Shown one piece after another: positions 58,790 through 64,000 of a DNA stretch of 64,000 bases. A model generated the notes under the pieces. That model did not search any database. It was given only the letters and a program-made list of their open reading frames with translations, and was not told the origin of the DNA. The position numbers and the translations under genes were made by a program. The stretch's first letter is position 1. Each line of letters starts with the position of its first letter. Origin of the DNA: an uncultured Prevotella sp. (GTDB lineage: Bacteria > Bacteroidota > Bacteroidia > Bacteroidales > Bacteroidaceae); assembly GCA_946183415.1 (NCBI GenBank), contig CAMHAM010000006.1, positions 1 to 64,000 on the forward strand. Reading direction: 5' to 3'.

Positions 58790-58890
58790 GTAAAAAGAAG
58801 TGAAATGTGAGAAGTGAAGAGTGAAAAGTTGCAGTGCCTTTTGCTTTTTTAACTTTTCACTCCCCACTTTTCACTATTAACTATGAACTC

Positions 58891-59670
58891 TTAACTCTTA
58901 GCTTCCCTCTCCTCCGCCAGCTTCTGGAAATCCTTCTTGCGAAGCTCAAACGACTCTGTGAGGTATTTCTCACGCACAATCTTATTGGCTGCCAGCTCCT
59001 CAGGCGTACCCTGGAAGAGGATACGGCCCTCAAACAACAGGTAGGCACGATCGGTGATGGCCAGTGTCTCGTCAACGTTATGGTCAGTGATCAGGATACC
59101 GATATTCAGATACTTCAGCTTGTAGACGATCTGCTGGATATCCTCTACGGCGATGGGGTCTACACCTGCGAAAGGCTCGTCGAGCATGATGAACTTCGGT
59201 TCGATGGCGAGACAACGGGCAATCTCCGTTCTACGACGCTCACCGCCTGAAAGACGGTCTCCCGTGTTCTTGCGCACCTTCTCCAGACGGAACTCGGCTA
59301 TCAGCTCCTCCAGCTTATTCAACTGGTAGTCGCGGGGCTTACCCGTCATCTCCAGCACTGAGAGGATATTGTCCTCGACCGTCATCTTACGGAACACCGA
59401 GGCCTCCTGTGCCAGATAGCCGATACCAGCACGGGCACGCTTGTAGACAGGGTATTTCGTCACCTCCTCGTCGCCCAGGTAGATATGTCCGCCATTGGGC
59501 ACCACCAGACCCGTCGTCATGTAGAACGAGGTGGTCTTTCCGGCACCGTTAGGTCCCAGCAGTCCCACGATCTCACCCTGCTTCACGTCGAAGCTCACAT
59601 CATTGACCACCGTGCGCTTTCCGTAGCGCTTCACGAGGCCTTCTGTGCGTAAAACTATCTTTTCTTCCAT
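58891..59670 (-). CDS. lptB: LPS export ABC transporter ATPase LptB
   Basis: 259 aa from the ATG at 59670 ([17 protein letters not shown]), the longer frame being excluded by the promoter at 59681-59688. Walker [13 protein letters not shown], signature [15 protein letters not shown], Walker [14 protein letters not shown] and [10 protein letters not shown], matching LptB. It drives LPS extraction from the inner membrane by LptFG and ties to the OstA-like gene 11 kb away. Confidence 0.93.
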   Translation of the reverse strand: MEEKIVLRTEGLVKRYGKRTVVNDVSFDVKQGEIVGLLGPNGAGKTTSFYMTTGLVVPNGGHIYLGDEEVTKYPVYKRARAGIGYLAQEASVFRKMTVEDNILSVLEMTGKPRDYQLNKLEELIAEFRLEKVRKNTGDRLSGGERRRTEIARCLAIEPKFIMLDEPFAGVDPIAVEDIQQIVYKLKYLNIGILITDHNVDETLAITDRAYLLFEGRILFQGTPEELAANKIVREKYLTESFELRKKDFQKLAEEREAKS

Positions 59671-59680
59671 AAATCGACTG

Positions 59681-59792
59681 CAAAGGTAGTTATTTTTTGG
59701 CACGGAAGGCACGGATTAGACGGATTTTTTTAGAAATTTATTATTAATCTGTGTTAATCTGTGTAATCCGTGCCTATTTTTTCGTACTTTTG
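59681..59792. promoter_or_regulatory. divergent promoters of lptB and mlaE
   Basis: TACCTTTG on the minus strand (59681-59688) for lptB, 10 bp before its ATG. TACTTTTG on the + strand (59785-59792) for mlaE, 22 bp before its ATG. The middle contains a segment repeated imperfectly in inverse (AATCCGTGCC / GGCACGGA). Confidence 0.6.
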
Positions 59793-59814
59793 CAGCGAAA
59801 TTCAAGACTTGAGC

Positions 59815-60561
59815 ATGCAAATAATGAACTGGCTGACCACCTTCGGTCGTTACCTGATGCTGATGGGGCGCACCTTTTCGCGCCCTGAGCGCATGAGGAT
59901 GTTCCTGAAGCAGTACGTCAAGGAAATGGCGCAGCTCGGTGTCAACTCCATTGGCATCGTCCTGCTCATCTCGTTCTTCATTGGCGCCGTCATCTGCATT
60001 CAGATGAAACTCAATATCCAGAGCCCATGGATGCCCCGCTGGGTATCAGGCTACACCACCCGCGAGATCATGCTCCTCGAGTTCTCAAGCTCCATCATGT
60101 GTCTCATCCTGGCGGGAAAGGTGGGGTCAAACATCGCCTCGGAGATTGGTACGATGCGCGTCACCCAGCAGATCGACGCCCTCGAGATTATGGGAGTCAA
60201 CTCTGCCAGCTACCTCATTCTGCCAAAGATAGCCGGCATGATTTCCATCATGCCCTTCCTCGTGATCTTCTCCTCAGCTATGGGTATCGTAGGTGCCTAT
60301 GCTACAGCGTATATCGGCCACATTATGCCCCCTGACGACTTGACCTTGGGACTACAGCATTCGTTTAACCCATGGTTCGTGTGGATGAGTATCATCAAGA
60401 GCCTCTTCTTCGCCTTCATCATCTCCAGCGTACCAGCCTTCTTCGGCTATACCGTTGAGGGCGGCAGCGTCAATGTGGGCAAGGCCTCTACCGATGCCGT
60501 TGTGAGTTCTAGCGCCCTCATCCTCTTTAGCGACGTCTTCCTAACACAACTCCTGTCATGA
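59815..60561 (+). CDS. mlaE: MlaE-type permease of the phospholipid/retrograde transporter
   Basis: 248 aa from the ATG at 59815 (MQIMNWLTTFGRYLM), as the promoter excludes the longer reading. Five or six membrane helices, with the family's KVGSNIASEIGTMRVTQQID motif, whose Glu and Gly residues are conserved in MlaE/TGD1. Inner-membrane permease of the Mla ABC system for lipid asymmetry. Its stop overlaps the ATPase start by 4 bp (ATGA). Confidence 0.93.
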   Translation: MQIMNWLTTFGRYLMLMGRTFSRPERMRMFLKQYVKEMAQLGVNSIGIVLLISFFIGAVICIQMKLNIQSPWMPRWVSGYTTREIMLLEFSSSIMCLILAGKVGSNIASEIGTMRVTQQIDALEIMGVNSASYLILPKIAGMISIMPFLVIFSSAMGIVGAYATAYIGHIMPPDDLTLGLQHSFNPWFVWMSIIKSLFFAFIISSVPAFFGYTVEGGSVNVGKASTDAVVSSSALILFSDVFLTQLLS

Positions 60562-61331
60562 TTGAAGTAAAGCACCTATACAAGAGTTTCGAGGACAAGG
60601 ACGTCCTCAAGGATATCAACACCGTCTTCGAGGACGGCAAGACGAATCTGATCATCGGACAGAGCGGATCAGGCAAGACCGTACTAATGAAAAATCTTGT
60701 CGGACTACTCACTCCTACCAAGGGTCAGGTGCTTTACGACGGGCGTGACTTCGTCCAGCTGTCGAAGCACGAGAAAGTGATGATGCGCCGCGAGATGGGT
60801 ATGATTTTCCAGAGTGCCGCCCTCTTCGACTCGCTCACCGTTCTTGAGAATGTCATGTTTCCCCTCGACATGTTCTCCACGATGACGCTGCGCGAGCGCA
60901 TCCACAGGGCAAAAGAGTGCCTGGAACGCGTAAACCTGAAGGATGCCGACGAGAAATTCCCTGGTGAGATCTCTGGTGGTATGCAGAAGCGCGTGGCCAT
61001 CGCACGTGCCATCGCGCTCAACCCCAAGTACCTCTTCTGCGACGAGCCAAACTCAGGTCTCGACCCCAAGACGTCGCTCGTCATCGACGACCTGCTCCAC
61101 TCCATCACCCAGGAGTACAACATGACCACCATCATCAACACCCACGATATGAACTCGGTGATGGGTATCGGAGAGAACATCATATTTATTTACGAAGGCG
61201 AGAAGGCATGGCAGGGCGAAAGCAGCATGATCATGGGCTCAGACAACCAAAAGCTCACCGACTTCATCTTCGCCAGCGATCTGCTGAAAAATATGCGCCA
61301 GATAGTCATCGAGAACGGCCTACATTTATAA
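60558..61331 (+). CDS. mlaF: MlaF-type ATPase of the lipid transporter
   Basis: 257 aa. Walker A GQSGSGKTVLMKNL, Q-loop MIFQSAALFDSLTV, signature ISGGMQKRVAIARA and Walker B FCDEPNSGLDP, the sequence pattern of MlaF. Forms the MlaFE core. A MlaD-type substrate-binding gene is not found next to it in the window. Confidence 0.93.
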   Translation: MIEVKHLYKSFEDKDVLKDINTVFEDGKTNLIIGQSGSGKTVLMKNLVGLLTPTKGQVLYDGRDFVQLSKHEKVMMRREMGMIFQSAALFDSLTVLENVMFPLDMFSTMTLRERIHRAKECLERVNLKDADEKFPGEISGGMQKRVAIARAIALNPKYLFCDEPNSGLDPKTSLVIDDLLHSITQEYNMTTIINTHDMNSVMGIGENIIFIYEGEKAWQGESSMIMGSDNQKLTDFIFASDLLKNMRQIVIENGLHL

Positions 61332-61400
61332 ATCAGGTGGAATTTTAGCAAGTTTTTTGAAAAAAAAGAGATAAAACTTGGCTAATTCGGATTCTTTTCG

Positions 61401-61408
61401 TATTTTTG
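61401..61408 (+). promoter_or_regulatory. -7 element of the TPR/PP2C gene
   Basis: TATTTTTG followed by CA, 29 bp upstream of the ATG at 61437. Confidence 0.5.
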
Positions 61409-61436
61409 CACCAATTTAGTATTAATGTGTAGAAAT

Positions 61437-63584
61437 ATGAACCTCAACCGCTGGCTGACGATACTGCTCATGAGCATCTTTTCCACGGTCGCGCTCTTTG
61501 CCGACCAGACGGAGGATTTGCGTAAAAAACTGGCCCAAGCCAAAGGGACTGAACGCATCAACATCATGCAGAAGCTCTACGACCTCAGCCTTGAGTCCGA
61601 TGACATCGACTACCAGTTGCGCTGCATCAACCAGCTCATCAGCGAGTGCCAGCAACAGGACAACAAGGAGGAGGAAGGCGATGCCAGGGTGCAGAAGATC
61701 ATACTCTTCTACAACAACGACCTCAACGACTCTATCTACGAACAGACACCAACTACCCTCGAATTCCTGGCTACCATACAGAACTGGAAGAACTACTACG
61801 AGACATGGACCGTACTCGTGGAGACCTTCAACTTCGCAGGACAGACCAACACGGGTATGAAGGAGGTAAACGCCATGTACGAGGACGCCAAGATGCGCAA
61901 CGACCGCTACGGCATGGGTATGGCCTACTACGCCATGGGTAATGTCTACGCCAACATGTACAACCACGAGGAGGCTGCCGACTCTTACCAGAAGAGTATC
62001 GACCTGCTCATGAAGATAGATCCGCACCCCCTGCAACTTTCCGACATCTTCGCCTATTACGTCGACGTGCTCGAACAGCAGCACAAATACGAGAAGATCA
62101 ACGAAGTGACTGACACCTGGGGGAAATTCCTCAGCGACTACTACACCGAAGAAACCAGCGAGGCAGAGAACCGCCGCGCCTACTACTATCTGGGCTGTGC
62201 CCAGGGCGCACTCGGACTCAACGACCTCAAGCGCGCCTCGAAGATGCTCGACGAGGTGAGGAAGCGCTGCACCAGCGAGGAAGGCTGGCTCAATCAGAGA
62301 TGGCTCTACTACCGTGGCGAGCTCTGTAAGAAACAGGGCTTCTTCGAGGAGGCACTCGCCCTCAACGACCGCCGCATGCGACTCTTGGAAGATACCAGCG
62401 ACAAGTCGGAGCTCATCCGCGTCAGGAAACAGCGCGCAGAGATCTTTGAGGGACTGGGGCGCTTCAAGGAAGCTGCTCACATGTACAATGAGATGTATAT
62501 CATCAACGACTCGATCAATGCCCACGACACGAAGCGACAGCTGACGGAGATGAACACCCTCTTCCACGTCGACGAACTGAAGATGCAGCAGGCAGAGGAG
62601 AAAGCACGCCTCCAGATGGAGCAGGCACGCCAACAGCTGATCAGCTTCATCATCATCGCCTCGATCATCGTTATCGCCCTCGTCATCTTCATCTACATCC
62701 GCATGCGCTCTGCCAAGCGACTGAAGATCGCACACGAGAAACTCGAGGATGCCCATGAGAAACTGGAAGAGACGCACAGTAAACTGGAGACAACCCACCA
62801 GGAACTGCTGACGGCCTACGACCAGCTCGAAGAGACCACCATCGCCAAGGAGCGTATCGAGAGCGACCTCCGTATCGCCCGCGACATCCAAAGCTCGATG
62901 GTGCCACACACCTTCCCCGATCGCGAAGACCTCGACCTCTACGCCTCGATGACCCCCGCCAAGGAAGTGGGCGGCGACCTCTATGGCTACCACCTCATCG
63001 ACGACCAGCTCTACTTCTGTCTCGGCGACGTATCAGGCAAGGGTGTGCCTGCCTCACTCTTCATGGCGCAGGCCACACGACTCTTCCGCACACTGGCTGC
63101 CCAAAAGATGATGCCTGCAGAGATTGCCACACGCATCAACGATGCCCTCTCTGGTGAGGACAACGAGCTGATGATGTTCGTCACGATGTTCCTCGGACTC
63201 GTCGACCTCAAGACGGGCCACCTCTTCTTCTGCAACGCAGGACATAACCCGCCCGTATTCGGCTCCGAGTTCATCGACATGCTGCCCAATGCCCCCATCG
63301 GCATGTGGCCAGGACTGGAGTACGAGGGCGAGGAGATAGCAGATATTTCCAACAAACCATTCTTCGTCTACACCGACGGTCTCAACGAGGCGGAGAACCG
63401 CCAGCAGGAGCAGTTCACTGATGAGCGCCTGCTCGAGATCATGGCCAACACCCCCTTCGAGAGCTCCGAGAAGACTGTGGAGATGCTCAAGGCCGAGGTG
63501 GAGAAGCATCGCGACGGCGCAGAGCCTAACGACGACCTCACCATGCTCTGCCTGATGGTGAAGAAAAAAGAAAATATCCAATAA
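61437..63584 (+). CDS. TPR and PP2C (SpoIIE-type) serine phosphatase, membrane-anchored
   Basis: 715 aa from the ATG at 61437, which gives a signal peptide (MNLNRWLTILLMSIFSTVALFA). TPR-like helices (about 25-390) are periplasmic, then a membrane segment (LISFIIIASIIVIALVIFIY), a coiled coil with repeated 'HEKLEDAHEKLEETHSKLE', and a PPM phosphatase domain: VGGDLYGYHLIDDQLYFCLG, GDVSGKGVPASLF and FVYTDGLNEAENR with metal-binding Asp residues. Likely dephosphorylates an anti-sigma antagonist and sends an envelope signal into a partner-switching pathway. Confidence 0.88.
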   Translation: MNLNRWLTILLMSIFSTVALFADQTEDLRKKLAQAKGTERINIMQKLYDLSLESDDIDYQLRCINQLISECQQQDNKEEEGDARVQKIILFYNNDLNDSIYEQTPTTLEFLATIQNWKNYYETWTVLVETFNFAGQTNTGMKEVNAMYEDAKMRNDRYGMGMAYYAMGNVYANMYNHEEAADSYQKSIDLLMKIDPHPLQLSDIFAYYVDVLEQQHKYEKINEVTDTWGKFLSDYYTEETSEAENRRAYYYLGCAQGALGLNDLKRASKMLDEVRKRCTSEEGWLNQRWLYYRGELCKKQGFFEEALALNDRRMRLLEDTSDKSELIRVRKQRAEIFEGLGRFKEAAHMYNEMYIINDSINAHDTKRQLTEMNTLFHVDELKMQQAEEKARLQMEQARQQLISFIIIASIIVIALVIFIYIRMRSAKRLKIAHEKLEDAHEKLEETHSKLETTHQELLTAYDQLEETTIAKERIESDLRIARDIQSSMVPHTFPDREDLDLYASMTPAKEVGGDLYGYHLIDDQLYFCLGDVSGKGVPASLFMAQATRLFRTLAAQKMMPAEIATRINDALSGEDNELMMFVTMFLGLVDLKTGHLFFCNAGHNPPVFGSEFIDMLPNAPIGMWPGLEYEGEEIADISNKPFFVYTDGLNEAENRQQEQFTDERLLEIMANTPFESSEKTVEMLKAEVEKHRDGAEPNDDLTMLCLMVKKKENIQ

Positions 63585-63595
63585 CAAAACAGCTT

Positions 63596-64000
63596 ATGAA
63601 AAAGGAGATTAAAATCAAAAACGAGGTAGGAGAGCTGGAACGCGTCAACCAGTTCGTCGAGGAAATCGGCGCAGAACTGGGCCTCGACATGGAACTCCAG
63701 ATGAATCTGAACCTGGTGATGGAGGAGATGGTCTCAAACGTCATCTTCTACGCCTATCCCGAAGGGAAGCATGAGGAAATCGAGCTCGTGGCCGAGAGCG
63801 ATGGAAAAGAGCTGACCTTCGTATTGAGCGACAAGGGCAAGGAATTCGACCCCACGATGAAGGAGGATGCCGACCCCAACATCAACCCCATGGATCGCGA
63901 CATCGGCGGCATGGGCATCTACATCGTCAAGAACATCATGAACAAGGTGACCTACCAGCGACTTGAGGGTAAGAACCTGCTGACGATGAAAAAGGAAATC
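63596..64000 (+). CDS. RsbW-type anti-sigma serine kinase, 3' end outside window
   Basis: 135 codons visible from the ATG at 63596; runs off the window. HATPase_c motifs of the RsbW/SpoIIAB kind: N box NLVMEEMVSNVIFYAYPEG, G1 box LSDKGKEFDP, and GGMGIYIVKNIMNK. It is 11 bp after the PP2C gene, the expected partner-switch kinase that phosphorylates an antagonist. Confidence 0.88.
   Translation, partial: MKKEIKIKNEVGELERVNQFVEEIGAELGLDMELQMNLNLVMEEMVSNVIFYAYPEGKHEEIELVAESDGKELTFVLSDKGKEFDPTMKEDADPNINPMDRDIGGMGIYIVKNIMNKVTYQRLEGKNLLTMKKEI

Noticed and set aside
61422..62993. Long minus-strand open frame of over 500 codons
   Set aside because: It is antisense to the TPR/PP2C gene, whose motifs and promoter are clear; high-GC codons give few stops in the complement.

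Overview
The window looks like a chromosomal segment of a Bacteroidales bacterium, most likely a Prevotella-type member of the Prevotellaceae. Support comes from Bacteroidetes-type promoters (TTG, 19-20 bp, TAnnTTTG) in front of many genes, a TonB receptor/DUF4249 lipoprotein pair, SPII lipoproteins, and a core block asnS, purB, mutL, surA-like, guaB, recQ, clpX, clpP, tig, lptB, mlaEF. The genus is inferred from gene content; no rRNA is present.

Positions 1 to about 27.9 kb are an integrated mobile element whose left end lies outside the window. From right to left it holds a tyrosine integrase (26020-27543), a two-domain XRE regulator and a small HTH protein, and an iteron-rich origin-like region (24424-24832). 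A plasmid-like replication and partition operon follows (DnaB-like helicase, putative Rep, ParA, ribbon-helix-helix-like partner, two unknown proteins, serine resolvase; 24383-19078). Next comes a long operon from one promoter (18960-18993) with a small HTH protein, four tandem DUF3853-like paralogues, a TnpB/Cas12-like RuvC nuclease, a 1234-aa SF2 helicase and a 744-aa unknown protein. After that are a noncoding stretch with a 36-nt repeat / 30-nt spacer / 36-nt repeat unit, a transfer-like operon (SLOG-family protein, TraJ-like membrane protein, two unknowns), and small cargo genes ending in a truncated metallophosphoesterase.

The candidate new system is the overlapping operon TnpB-like nuclease / SF2 helicase / 744-aa protein (9301-16924) plus the CRISPR-sized repeat pair (8975-9076) directly downstream. 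The nuclease keeps all three RuvC acidic residues but has lost the TnpB zinc-ribbon cysteines, and it has no TnpA partner. The C-terminus of the 744-aa protein is weakly reminiscent of PIWI domains. A guide-RNA-dependent function is an inference.

Positions 27.9-29.2 kb form a junction with a second serine recombinase, a 95-bp imperfect inverted repeat and three 17-bp palindromes spaced exactly 22 bp apart.

From 29.3 kb on the content is chromosomal: a lipoprotein, a TonB receptor with a DUF4249 lipoprotein, asd, a CPA2 antiporter, LolD-like ATPase, CvfB-like protein, asnS, an RluB-type synthase with a glycine-rich tail, purB, two identical tRNA-Val genes flanking an ACT-domain protein and phenylacetate-CoA ligase, mutL, envelope biogenesis genes (OstA-like, two parvulin chaperones), guaB, recQ, clpX, clpP, tig, lptB, mlaE-mlaF, and a TPR/PP2C phosphatase followed by an anti-sigma-type kinase cut by the window end.
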